NCBI RefSeq assembly: GCF_000368825.1
Contig: NZ_KB849717.1
Span: 664,782 to 728,781, forward strand
DNA length: 64,000 nucleotides
Source: Acinetobacter ursingii DSM 16037 = CIP 107286
GTDB taxonomy: Bacteria > Pseudomonadota > Gammaproteobacteria > Pseudomonadales > Moraxellaceae
Direction of reading: 5' to 3'
Positions 45,583 through 54,800 of the stretch are shown here, one piece after another. Below the pieces are notes generated by a model. That model did not search any database, was not told the DNA's origin, and was given only the letters and a program-made list of their open reading frames with translations. Made by a program: the position numbers and the translations under genes. Numbering within the stretch: position 1 is the first letter of the stretch; the number at the start of each line of letters is the position of its first letter.

Positions 45583-48007
45583 CTGTATTTCGATATTGTT
45601 CCAGTTTTACTTCATGATCTTCCACCTTAAACGTGATCGTTCCTGACTGGATCGTGGTATAAAGCGGAATATGTAAAGCATCTAATCTAGATAAGGTTTC
45701 TAAACTCGGATGTCCATAACGATTGGTATATCCAACGGATGCAACCGCGATTTTAGGCTGATAATGTTTTAAAAAATCATAAGATGAGCTGTGCTTGCTA
45801 CCATGATGTCCCAACACCAAAACATCAACTTTTAAGTCGGGATACTTATGCAAAATTTGATATTCGGTCTCCCAGCCAGCATCGCCCATAATTAAAAATC
45901 GACGTAAACCATTCGCCTTCAACAGCTCCAGATAGACCACGCAGGAATATTCATTTCGGTTGTATTGAATTGTTTGATCATCAACAGGTTCAGGAGAAAG
46001 TATTTGTAAGCGTATCTCTGAAGTCTGCCATGTTTGACCCGTATGACATCTGGAAAAAGAAGCATCTGTTTGTAACGATAATGTGGGCTGTGGTAGGGTT
46101 TCATTGGCCATTAAATGCTTGACTCTGGTTTGCTGCAAAACAGCAGCAAGCGCTCCACTATGATCCTGATCCAAGTGAGAAAGTAAAATACGATCAAGTT
46201 GTGCAACCCCTTGAGATTTTAAATAAGGAACCACAACATTTTGACCAATACTAAATTTGCTTTCATCATAATAACCGCCCGTATCAATCAGCATACGCAG
46301 AGATGCATCTTGTACAAAAACAGACTGCCCTTGCCCTACATCAATCACCGATATCTGTGTATCCCGTTTAATCCATGCCAATAAAAATATGGGACAAATA
46401 CATAACACTGCCCATGACTTTGGAATACTACCTCTAGGTAAAAATAACAACACAATACCGAGACTAAAACTGAGCAAAAGCATGGGAGTTAAAGCAAATG
46501 CGTACAGCTCAGGCTGAAAAAGATGATCCAGACCGTTTAAAATAAAAAATAAAAGACCTATTAATAAGTCGTTGATATGGAAAAGTAGCTGTCCCAAAGA
46601 CGGAATGAGCAAACAGATACAAGCTGCAATAATGCCCAGTGGCACGATCATACCACCTAAAAATGGGATCACAATCAGATTGGTAATCGGCGCGATCCAA
46701 GACAGCTGTTTAAAAAATATAAGCACCAGTGGACATAAAGCAATAAAAATTTTCCATTGCGATTGAACCAATATTTTGCTGTTTTTCCAGATTTTTTGCC
46801 TTAGATTAGGTACTGAATCTGACTGATGCTGCATGGATTGATAAATATTTAATAAAATAAAACAAGCACCATAAGATAACCAAAAAGCAGCCGATAAAAT
46901 ACTCAATGGATCAATCCATACACTCAGACTTGCGGTATATAACAGCAAATTAAACGGTCGAATTTCATGTTTAAAGATTAAGAATAAACTGGCAATCAGG
47001 GTGAATAGTAAGGTGCGTAATGCTGGAATTTCAAAGCCCACAAATGCGGTATAAATAAAAACACAACTACAAAATGGCACAATCATCAAAATTTTTCTGG
47101 GAAATCTTAAATAAAGTGTGGGCTGGTATTTATGGATTATGGAGCTTAGTAGCCATGTAAATAATGCCGCCAAGATGAGTACATGTGGACCAGAGATCGC
47201 CAATAAATGTGAAATACCAAAGCGCTGAAACATTTGTTCCGTATTTTTATCCAATAAACTACGATCACCTGTCAACAGCGCCAGCATTAATGCTTCATAT
47301 TTCAGGGGTTGCTGTAGTAATTGAATACGAAAATCCAGTCGCAATTGCTCAATATTTAGACCAAATTTGTGCCAGAGATTGTTTTGCTGTTTGAGATGTT
47401 GCTGAAAACCCAAACCATAAACTTGTTGCATCGATAAGGGCTGAATCTGTTGGACTTGAAAGCCTGACATCCAGTTTTGCTGAACAAACCACTTTTCCTG
47501 ATCGAATCCTCCTGCATTCGCATAACCATGCACAGGCTTCACGATTCCCTGTACCTGATAATATTGTCCTAGCGCTAAGCTATTATTGTTAATCTGCATA
47601 TTTTCCAAAAGCTGATCATCAATATAAGCTAGCCATATAACAGTAGGTTTATTTTGAGATAAAATTTCTATTGGCTGCTTAATTCCGTGTTCTGTACTTT
47701 CTCCGATTTTTCGAATATAGATGACTTCAGATGCCCTTCTTGACGTCATTTCTTTATATTTAAGATGTTCAGTCAAGGCATGATCTGTGTATAGATCACC
47801 AAGTATCAACATAACAAATGTTGAACTTGCGATTAGAACTGCTTTAAAGGATATATTTTCGCTGCATGTTTTTATTTTTACAAAATAAATCATCCATAAA
47901 ATCAAAACAAATACAATAACATAAACGCTGATCGATTTCAGGTAAGGCAATGAATATCCCATCAAACTGATGCCTGCAATCCATCCCAACAATATAATTT
48001 TTAACAT
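45551..48007 (-). CDS. comEC: DNA uptake channel ComEC/Rec2
   Basis: An 818-residue membrane protein. The N-terminal part has an early membrane cluster and a soluble OB-like segment. The central ComEC competence domain (about 245-520) carries many helices and SHLLAISGPHVLILAALF. The C-terminal metallo-beta-lactamase-like domain has ILLSHLDQDHSGALA and VLGHHGSKHSSS. ComEC carries single-stranded DNA through the inner membrane during natural transformation, well known in Acinetobacter. It overlaps the convergent acyltransferase gene at its 3' end and precedes lolD on the same strand by 86 bases in transcription order. Confidence 0.94.
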   Translation of the reverse strand: MLKIILLGWIAGISLMGYSLPYLKSISVYVIVFVLILWMIYFVKIKTCSENISFKAVLIASSTFVMLILGDLYTDHALTEHLKYKEMTSRRASEVIYIRKIGESTEHGIKQPIEILSQNKPTVIWLAYIDDQLLENMQINNNSLALGQYYQVQGIVKPVHGYANAGGFDQEKWFVQQNWMSGFQVQQIQPLSMQQVYGLGFQQHLKQQNNLWHKFGLNIEQLRLDFRIQLLQQPLKYEALMLALLTGDRSLLDKNTEQMFQRFGISHLLAISGPHVLILAALFTWLLSSIIHKYQPTLYLRFPRKILMIVPFCSCVFIYTAFVGFEIPALRTLLFTLIASLFLIFKHEIRPFNLLLYTASLSVWIDPLSILSAAFWLSYGACFILLNIYQSMQHQSDSVPNLRQKIWKNSKILVQSQWKIFIALCPLVLIFFKQLSWIAPITNLIVIPFLGGMIVPLGIIAACICLLIPSLGQLLFHINDLLIGLLFFILNGLDHLFQPELYAFALTPMLLLSFSLGIVLLFLPRGSIPKSWAVLCICPIFLLAWIKRDTQISVIDVGQGQSVFVQDASLRMLIDTGGYYDESKFSIGQNVVVPYLKSQGVAQLDRILLSHLDQDHSGALAAVLQQTRVKHLMANETLPQPTLSLQTDASFSRCHTGQTWQTSEIRLQILSPEPVDDQTIQYNRNEYSCVVYLELLKANGLRRFLIMGDAGWETEYQILHKYPDLKVDVLVLGHHGSKHSSSYDFLKHYQPKIAVASVGYTNRYGHPSLETLSRLDALHIPLYTTIQSGTITFKVEDHEVKLEQYRNTVKWLNLYESY

Positions 48008-48093
48008 GTAATTTTATAGGCATTCTTTTTGGGCAAAATTAAAGCCCATTTTCATGAGCTTTAAAAGGTTATTGGTCGGTAAATCATTTCATC

Positions 48094-48783
48094 TTAGCTA
48101 ATTTGATCAACCCATAAACCATCTTGCATATGCAAAATTGAATCTGCGGATTGAGCAAGCTGCTCATCGTGTGTGACTATGAGCATGGCCATATTCAGCT
48201 CTTTTTTCAGATCCATCAACAACTGAAAAATCGTCATCGCTGTTTTACGATCCAGATTACCTGTAGGTTCATCGGCTAACATTAAAGCAGGTTTAGTCAC
48301 TAAGGCACGAGCTAAAGCCACACGTTGTCTTTCACCCCCCGATAACTCACCAGGTTTATGTTCCAAACGATGTGATAATCCAACTCGTTCTAGCAAATAC
48401 TCTGCACGTTGTTTCACCTTTTTAAAGTTGCTATTACTACGCAGCATCAGCGGCATTGCTACATTTTCGAGTGCCGTAAACTCAGGTAACAAATGATGAA
48501 ACTGATAAACGAAGCCTAAATATTCATTACGCTTAAAACCGCGTTCCGCTTCACCTAAAGTGTCAAAGCGCTGACCATTTAAAAATACTTGACCTTGCGT
48601 TGGCTGATCCAGTCCGCCCAATACATGCAGTAAAGTACTTTTACCCGAGCCACTTGCTCCCACGATTGAAACAAAATCACCCGCGTTCACCTGTAAAGAT
48701 AGACCTTTAATCACGTCGACCTTGGATTTACCATCGGTAAAACTTTTATAAATATCTTTGGCTTCCAGAACGATTTTACTCAT
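48094..48783 (-). CDS. lolD: Lipoprotein-release ABC ATPase LolD
   Basis: A 229-residue ABC ATPase starting at ATG complementing 48781-48783 ([15 protein letters not shown]). Walker A is [20 protein letters not shown], the signature [15 protein letters not shown], and Walker [14 protein letters not shown]. It powers lipoprotein extraction from the inner membrane for LolA. Its start overlaps the lolF stop by eight bases (ATGAGTAA), indicating translational coupling. Confidence 0.95.
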   Translation of the reverse strand: MSKIVLEAKDIYKSFTDGKSKVDVIKGLSLQVNAGDFVSIVGASGSGKSTLLHVLGGLDQPTQGQVFLNGQRFDTLGEAERGFKRNEYLGFVYQFHHLLPEFTALENVAMPLMLRSNSNFKKVKQRAEYLLERVGLSHRLEHKPGELSGGERQRVALARALVTKPALMLADEPTGNLDRKTAMTIFQLLMDLKKELNMAMLIVTHDEQLAQSADSILHMQDGLWVDQIS

Positions 48784-50011
48784 AACGTAAAGCCTCCGCA
48801 GGCTGAATTTTTGCAGCACGCAAAGCTGGATAAATGGTCGCTAAAAAGCTTAAGATTAAAGACACAGAAACAATCAGCACCACATCTTGCCATCTTAAAT
48901 ACGACGGTAAATAGTTAATAAAGTAAGCGTCAAACAAATGCCAGCCAAAAGCAGTATTGAGCCAGTCGATCACATTACTGATACTGGTCGCCAGTATGAT
49001 GCCCAAAATCGCCCCTGCAACGGTCCCAATCACACCAATCACCGTGCCTTGTACCATAAAAATTTTGGTAATGGTCGCTGGAGAAGCACCCAAGGTTCGC
49101 AAAATGGCAATATCTGATTTTTTGTCGGTCACGACCATCACTAAAGAAGATACGATATTAAATGCCGCTACCAACACAATTAAGAACAGTAGCAAACTCA
49201 CCATCGCCTTTTCCATCTGAATCGCACTGAATAAGTTACCGTGGGTATAGGTCCAGTCAGATGCATAAAAGTTCGGTGGCAGGGTTTTCACAATGTCATT
49301 TGCGACTTGAGGTGCCTGAAAGATATTGTCTAATTTTAGTCGAATACCTTGTGCACCATCGGGCAAACGTAACAGCGTTGAAGCATCATTTAGGGCGATA
49401 TAGCCAATCATCGAATCGACTTCTGCGCCAATGCTAAAAATTCCCACCACTTTAAAACGCTTAAAGCGCGGAACAACACCTGCTGGCGATGGCGTTGCTT
49501 CGGGAAGCACTAAGGTCACGTTATCATGAAGACCCAGCCCCAATGCATCTGCCATTTGTTTACCCAATACTATGCCAAACTCACCTTTTTGCAGGCTATT
49601 AATATTCCCTGCAACCATATGATTTTGGATAATAGAAACCTTGGTTTCGTATTTGGGTTCGATCCCAGTCACCATAATGCCTGCCACCTGACCATGTGCA
49701 GTCAACATGCCTTGTAACTGAGTAAAAGGGGCAACACCCGTGACATGTGGATGACTTTCAATTTTTTTTGCAAGTTCTGGCCAATCTGTTAAAATTTGTG
49801 TTGAAGAAACAGTAGCTTGAGGTATCATGCCTAAGACACGGTTTTTCAACTCACGGTCAAAACCATTCATGACCGATAGCACGGTGATGAGTACGGCAAC
49901 ACCCAAGGTGAGACCAATCATGGAAACCAATGCAATAAAAGAAATAAAGTGATTACTACGCCGTGCGCGAGTATATCTCAACCCGATATATAACGAGATT
50001 GGTTTAAACAT
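48776..50011 (-). CDS. lolF: Lipoprotein-release permease, single LolC/E-type (LolF)
   Basis: A 411-residue MacB/LolC-type permease: one N-terminal helix (FISFIALVSMIGLTLGVAVLI), a large periplasmic domain (about 45-265) and three C-terminal helices. In E. coli two separate proteins, LolC and LolE, form a heterodimer. Only one such gene is seen here, as in the LolDF systems described for Acinetobacter and other genera, where it would form a homodimer. It hands lipoproteins to LolA. It sits next to lolD and starts only 26 bases from the divergent PilZ gene. Confidence 0.88.
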   Translation of the reverse strand: MFKPISLYIGLRYTRARRSNHFISFIALVSMIGLTLGVAVLITVLSVMNGFDRELKNRVLGMIPQATVSSTQILTDWPELAKKIESHPHVTGVAPFTQLQGMLTAHGQVAGIMVTGIEPKYETKVSIIQNHMVAGNINSLQKGEFGIVLGKQMADALGLGLHDNVTLVLPEATPSPAGVVPRFKRFKVVGIFSIGAEVDSMIGYIALNDASTLLRLPDGAQGIRLKLDNIFQAPQVANDIVKTLPPNFYASDWTYTHGNLFSAIQMEKAMVSLLLFLIVLVAAFNIVSSLVMVVTDKKSDIAILRTLGASPATITKIFMVQGTVIGVIGTVAGAILGIILATSISNVIDWLNTAFGWHLFDAYFINYLPSYLRWQDVVLIVSVSLILSFLATIYPALRAAKIQPAEALRYE

Positions 50012-50037
50012 ACCATCTAATCCGAGGTAATTTCATT

Positions 50038-50607
50038 ATGGAAAATTCACAGCATTCGAGTGGTATAACTGAACGCCGTGTCATGTCTCGTATAGATGCT
50101 GCGTTAAGAATCAACTATCAGATTATTTCTGATGCAGTTGCGCTTAACGATCCTTACGATCCAAGTTTTGTTTTGCCGCGCTATTTTCTACTACTTGCAG
50201 AATTAGATCAAATTGATCATGCGTTTAGCTACGAATTAGAACAATTAAATCAAAAAGATCAACAAATTGCTCGTATCTTATCTTTATTTAATCAAAAATT
50301 GAATTTAATTACGGGTTCTCTGTACGACTCTATCGTTCAATCCATCTTACCGAGTACTGAACAAGTCAATGTCTCTGAAACTGGACTCAGTTTTTATGCA
50401 TCTGAGTCATTAAATGAAGGCACTTATATTCATATCACCCTTAGTCATCCTGACAACTATTTTCATATCGCGGTGACAGCTCAAGTGGTATATAGCATTC
50501 CTGAAGATGATCATAAATTTAAAACAGGGGTTTATTTTATTACCTTGCATCCACACGATCGAGTGAAGCTAGCAGAATGTATTGCGGAACAAATATTAAA
50601 CGACTAA
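50038..50607 (+). CDS. PilZ-domain protein (likely c-di-GMP responsive)
   Basis: A 189-residue protein. The c-di-GMP-binding arginine motif RVMSR is at residues 14-18, and the second motif NVSETG (NxSxxG) is at 111-116. A helical insertion of about 90 residues lies between, like the 'XCC6012-type' PilZ proteins with a helical insert. Strands after 116 complete the small barrel. It may regulate motility or surface properties. The ATG has a good GAGGT site. It starts 26 bases from lolF in the opposite direction. Confidence 0.75.
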   Translation: MENSQHSSGITERRVMSRIDAALRINYQIISDAVALNDPYDPSFVLPRYFLLLAELDQIDHAFSYELEQLNQKDQQIARILSLFNQKLNLITGSLYDSIVQSILPSTEQVNVSETGLSFYASESLNEGTYIHITLSHPDNYFHIAVTAQVVYSIPEDDHKFKTGVYFITLHPHDRVKLAECIAEQILND

Positions 50608-50624
50608 CTAAATCTTTATGAAGG

Positions 50625-51560
50625 TTATTCGTTTTCAAATGATTGCTTGGAATTTTGCTGTTTTAAATGCATTTGTAATCTACGACTGGCTTGTAAATCT
50701 TTATAAAAATATAGAAATAACCCAATTAAAATAATCGCTGCGCCTATCACTCCAAACATGGATAGTTTTTCGTGATTGACCAATACACCAACCAACATGG
50801 CTAAAAGTGGTGTCATGACATTGGTCAGCGATAAAGTCGTCGCTTTGATATTGCGTACCAATTTAAAATAACAAAACATCGCGATCAACGATGCCATAAT
50901 CACGGTATAAATTAAGGCCAATAACGATTTAGCTTCAGGTAGATGTGTGGGTGCATATTGCCAAATCCACGGCATCAAACAAATTGCTCCTAAAGCTGAG
51001 ACTAAAATCGACCCTGTTGCCTGTGCCATCGGTTGTACATTGGCATTGACTTTCTTGACCCAAAAAATGGATAGACAATACATAAATACACTGATTAGCA
51101 TTAAACCAATTCCAATGGGCTGAATATTCTGCTCAGATCCAGCAAAACAAATCAGTGCAAGCCCAGAAATCGCCACAAACATTCCTAGCCATTGCAATCG
51201 ATTCAGATGTTGATTCAAAGCAAAATGTGCCATTAGTCCTGCAATAATCGGCGCTAGACCAAACATTAACGCGATAATTCCCGAACTTAAATATTGTGTT
51301 GCGATATAGGTAAAAATCTGCGAACCAATCAGACTAAAAGAACCCGCCACATAACTCTGTAGTGCAACTTTGTCGGTAGGAAATTTAACTTTGAGAAAAA
51401 ACAATAAAATCGCAGCAATGGGTAAAGCAATAAAAAAACGTAACGCCATTGCCCACAAAATATAGAGATCAGACACGCTCCACACAATCGCAAGAGGCGT
51501 AGTGGCCCAGATAAACACCAACACAACATAGGTTATGACAATGTTACGTTTAGATAGCAT
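50625..51560 (-). CDS. EamA/DMT-family transporter
   Basis: A 311-residue drug/metabolite transporter with ten membrane helices in two EamA repeats (about 8-140 and 150-295). A typical N-terminal segment is YVVLVFIWATTPLAIVWSVS. DMT members export amino acids, sugars or nucleotides; no substrate can be deduced. It starts ten bases after the YaiI gene stop on the same strand, suggesting cotranscription. Confidence 0.85.
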   Translation of the reverse strand: MLSKRNIVITYVVLVFIWATTPLAIVWSVSDLYILWAMALRFFIALPIAAILLFFLKVKFPTDKVALQSYVAGSFSLIGSQIFTYIATQYLSSGIIALMFGLAPIIAGLMAHFALNQHLNRLQWLGMFVAISGLALICFAGSEQNIQPIGIGLMLISVFMYCLSIFWVKKVNANVQPMAQATGSILVSALGAICLMPWIWQYAPTHLPEAKSLLALIYTVIMASLIAMFCYFKLVRNIKATTLSLTNVMTPLLAMLVGVLVNHEKLSMFGVIGAAIILIGLFLYFYKDLQASRRLQMHLKQQNSKQSFENE

Positions 51561-51569
51561 TCTGGATTC

Positions 51570-52043
51570 TCATGCTGTTTTACGCTTTTGTTTCAAAATG
51601 GTTTGATCCAAAGCACTCGAAAACTCTCGTTTATCTCGTTCTGATATCGGCGGTGGCCCACCTGTTTGTACACCTGCGCCACGTAAGGTGTCCATAAAAT
51701 CACGAAGATGTAGACGCGCCTTAACATTTGCCGTGGTATAAACCTCACCACGCGGATGAATTGCAACACCGCCTTTTTCAATCACTTGCGCTGCAAGCGG
51801 AATATCTTGCGTAATGACAATGTCATTTTCCTGCATCCGCTCCACAATTTCTTGATCTGCCTGATCTGCACCACTCATGACTTGAATGGATTTAATTCGA
51901 ACTGATGGTGTAATCCCGACATTTTGATTGGCGACGAAGGTCACTTCGAGTTGATAACGATCAGATGCCCGTAAAATCACTTCACGCAGAATTTTAGGCA
52001 ATGCATCTGCATCTACCCATAACTTGAATGCTAACAACTGCAT
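51570..52043 (-). CDS. YaiI/YqxD family protein (DUF188)
   Basis: A 157-residue protein of the PIN-like YaiI/YqxD family. Typical features are [20 protein letters not shown] near the start, the [16 protein letters not shown] block and the C-terminal [11 protein letters not shown]. It keeps the acidic residues expected for a nuclease-like fold, but no activity is established. It is upstream of the DMT transporter in the same transcriptional direction. Confidence 0.85.
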   Translation of the reverse strand: MQLLAFKLWVDADALPKILREVILRASDRYQLEVTFVANQNVGITPSVRIKSIQVMSGADQADQEIVERMQENDIVITQDIPLAAQVIEKGGVAIHPRGEVYTTANVKARLHLRDFMDTLRGAGVQTGGPPPISERDKREFSSALDQTILKQKRKTA

Positions 52044-52215
52044 GTCTCTTGGACGAAAATAAGCAATATTTTAACAGATTCAGTTTTACGCATGGATATT
52101 TATTCGGGTGAAAAATCCTGATGATTTTTTTACATAATTACAGTGCTAGACTTGAAAAAACCAAGATATGCTCGATTTAATATATCAAGTTATCCATTTT
52201 CGATTCACAGCCAAT

Positions 52216-53154
52216 ATGAAAAATCAAAACAGCCCTGAAATCATTCACATTGAAGAAAATAATTTTGGCAGTCATGCGCAGCATTGGACACTTTTATCTA
52301 CCCAACCTGAGCAAGATGTCCCAAAATGGTTGGGCTTGGCTTTAGATAGCCCAGTCATGCCGATGGGGATTTGTGAATGTGAAGAAGAAATGGATCAGGC
52401 TTTTTGGCTCATTCAAGGCCCTGCAAAGTCCTCTATTCAACTGAATCAGATTATTGCAGTTGAAAATAATAAACCGAAAGCATTAAAAACTGCATTTCCT
52501 ACATTTGAAAGTCCGTATAAATTTAATGCGACCATTGATCGAATTATTACTTCGGATTCTGCGACTCAAGCAGTATTACGACTAAAAGTAAATGCAAACA
52601 CGATTATTTATGCCTTTGATAATTTATATGCTGTCAATCATGGTCATTATCAAAAGGATCAAAATTATCAGGTTCAACTCAATGCTTGGGCCTATGAGTT
52701 AGAACAGGTAGCGGATAATGAAACGATTATTGTGGATGATCCAGCCTCAATTAAACACCATCGTGCATTAAATGATATTTTAGCTGAACATAATGGCGTG
52801 GCACCTGAAAATTTACAGGAACTGATTAATGCATGGGAGCCGAAAACCCCTGAAGATAAAGAACCTGTCACTGTTGATTTTTCTAAAATGGTGGCCTATC
52901 TATATGGCGAAACTATGGGTCAGGAAGATGAAGCGTGGTTTCAGGGTAATATTGTAGGTAAAACTTCCATGACGTTTATGAATGAGGAATATACCCTTTA
53001 TGATGTCACTTTAGTTTTAGAAGATAATCTGCCTGCAACATTAATTCGTATTGCAACAAAACAACATTTGTATAAAAACTTTGAAATTGGGCAGTATATT
53101 CGTGGCAACCTCTGGATTCAGGCGAATATTTATGCTAAAACTACGAATAATTAA
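52216..53154 (+). CDS. Unrecognised soluble protein
   Basis: A protein of 312 residues if it starts at ATG 52216 (MKNQNSPEII), or 328 from ATG 52168. It has no signal peptide or membrane segment and is acidic (a stretch at about 220-255, LYGETMGQEDEAWFQGN). I do not recognise it. It may be a conserved Acinetobacter hypothetical. It is followed 36 bases later by a small membrane peptide. Confidence 0.6.
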   Translation: MKNQNSPEIIHIEENNFGSHAQHWTLLSTQPEQDVPKWLGLALDSPVMPMGICECEEEMDQAFWLIQGPAKSSIQLNQIIAVENNKPKALKTAFPTFESPYKFNATIDRIITSDSATQAVLRLKVNANTIIYAFDNLYAVNHGHYQKDQNYQVQLNAWAYELEQVADNETIIVDDPASIKHHRALNDILAEHNGVAPENLQELINAWEPKTPEDKEPVTVDFSKMVAYLYGETMGQEDEAWFQGNIVGKTSMTFMNEEYTLYDVTLVLEDNLPATLIRIATKQHLYKNFEIGQYIRGNLWIQANIYAKTTNN

Positions 53155-53190
53155 TATATTTTCACAATAATTTAATTATTAGGCTCATTA

Positions 53191-53340
53191 ATGAAAATTA
53201 TTCGAGAACAACAAAGCTATAGTCTCATCCAATTTAGTGGTCAACGAATTAAGTTGGACAAAGGTGCCTTTTGCTTTTTTGTTCTTGGAATGTTTCTCGC
53301 AGCCATGATTTTTTACCATTTTGGCTTATTAGCTGCCTAG
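53191..53340 (+). CDS. Small single-pass membrane protein (49 aa)
   Basis: A 49-residue reading frame from ATG 53191 to TAG 53338-53340. A basic N-terminus (IREQQSYSLIQFSGQRIKLD) is followed by one hydrophobic helix (about residues 27-47, GAFCFFVLGMFLAAMIFYHF). It is preceded by a weak ribosome-binding site and followed by a strong terminator at 53372. The shape fits a real small membrane protein, but no homologue is known to me. Confidence 0.45.
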   Translation: MKIIREQQSYSLIQFSGQRIKLDKGAFCFFVLGMFLAAMIFYHFGLLAA

Positions 53341-53371
53341 TTTATTGGCTTTTTGATATATCAAATATGCA

Positions 53372-53404
53372 AAATAAAGCCCTCACATTTTTGAGGGCTT
53401 TATT
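53372..53404. terminator. Bidirectional terminator between the small membrane gene and serC
   Basis: AATAAAGCCCTCA and TGAGGGCTTTATT pair across a six-base loop, with A- and T-rich flanks. It can terminate the plus-strand small gene and minus-strand serC. Confidence 0.9.
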
Positions 53405-53416
53405 TTTTTCGCTTAA

Positions 53417-54496
53417 TTAACCATTGCGTCGAGCAAAGTCATCCATAAAGTTCACCAAAGCTTGTACACCTTCAAGCGGGACAGCGTTATAAATACTTGC
53501 ACGCATCCCACCAACTGAGCGATGTCCCGCCAGATTTAACAAATGATTTTCTTCAGCTTCTTTCAAAAACAGTTTTTCCAAAGCTTCGTCTGCCAAAGTA
53601 AATGGCACATTCATAATTGAACGATTCGCTTCAGCAATCGGGTTATTATAAAAGTCACTGGCATCGATATAACCATAAAGCAATTTGGCTTTTTCCAGAT
53701 TCACCTGATGAATAGCCTCTACCCCACCCTGTTCGAGTAACCATTCAAAGACCAAACCAGACAAATACCATGAATAAGTCGCAGGCGTATTCACCATTGA
53801 ATCATTTTTTGCTTGTGCAGAATATTTCAAAATACTAGGAATCTCTGAACGAGATTGATCCAGTAAATCATCACGAACAATGACAATCGTTAAACCCGCT
53901 GGACCAATATTTTTTTGCGCACCCGCGTAAATCAAACCGAACTTGGATACATCAATTGGCGCAGACAAAATACTTGAAGACAAATCAGATACCAAAGGTG
54001 CATTCACCTCTGGAACACCCGCGAACTGTAAACCGCCAATGGTTTCATTATCAGCATAATGTACATAGGCAGCATCTTGAGATAAACTCCATTCGCTTTG
54101 GTCTTTAATCGCCAGTTTGCCATTGAGCGTTGTACCCGCTTCTACGATATTGATCTCGCCATAACGCTGTGCTTCTTTTAAGGCTTTTTCTGACCAAATC
54201 CCAGTATGAATATAGTCCGCTTTAGGGTTTTTACCCAAAAGATTGAGTGGAATCGCTGAAAATTGAAGTGATGCCCCGCCCTGTAAAAATAAAACCTGAT
54301 AATTTTCAGGAATATTCATCAATTTACGCAAGTCCGCTTCAGCTTTTTCCGCAACCGCGACATAATCTTTACTGCGATGACTCATTTCCATGATGGAAAG
54401 GCCCTTACCGTGCCAGTCCAATAACTCAGCTTGAGCTTTTTCTAAAACGGCAGTGGGTAATGCAGCAGGACCAGCACAGAAATTGTACGCGCGCAT
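53417..54496 (-). CDS. serC: Phosphoserine aminotransferase
   Basis: A 359-residue PLP enzyme beginning MRAYNFCAGPAALPTAVLEK, the standard SerC start. AAAGGA precedes the ATG (complement of 54494-54496); an upstream in-frame ATG has no such site. The PLP lysine is in LIYAGAQKNIGPAGL. It converts 3-phosphohydroxypyruvate to phosphoserine in serine biosynthesis, and also acts in pyridoxal phosphate synthesis. No serA or serB is nearby. Confidence 0.95.
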   Translation of the reverse strand: MRAYNFCAGPAALPTAVLEKAQAELLDWHGKGLSIMEMSHRSKDYVAVAEKAEADLRKLMNIPENYQVLFLQGGASLQFSAIPLNLLGKNPKADYIHTGIWSEKALKEAQRYGEINIVEAGTTLNGKLAIKDQSEWSLSQDAAYVHYADNETIGGLQFAGVPEVNAPLVSDLSSSILSAPIDVSKFGLIYAGAQKNIGPAGLTIVIVRDDLLDQSRSEIPSILKYSAQAKNDSMVNTPATYSWYLSGLVFEWLLEQGGVEAIHQVNLEKAKLLYGYIDASDFYNNPIAEANRSIMNVPFTLADEALEKLFLKEAEENHLLNLAGHRSVGGMRASIYNAVPLEGVQALVNFMDDFARRNG

Positions 54497-54800
54497 GATT
54501 TTTCCTTTGTTAGAGTGAAACAAAACTGAATGTGGCATTTAACCATATCTTGAAGTTTCGTGCAGTAATTGAACCCATAAATATTTCAATATGAACTGCT
54601 AAGTCTCTTGATTTAGTCTATTCAAAATCTTAATTTAGGCTAATATCAAACTGACAGTCTCCTGCTTGATCAAGATTAGGGTTTGATTTGGACTTGATCA
54701 GCGGTTTAAGCCTGTTATACAAATGTATTGTAAACAATTCAATAACTTACTTTTATAAATAATCGATTACACTAGCTGAAAATATTAAAAGTTGTTTTCT
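54497..54800. other. Intergenic region, serC to the TolC-type operon
   Basis: About 300 AT-rich bases between divergent genes. A CTTGATCAAG palindrome (around 54665-54674), a second TTGATCA nearby and a TACAA-N5-TTGTA inverted repeat (54718-54732) are candidate regulatory sites. No regulator gene is adjacent and no small gene is evident. Confidence 0.4.
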
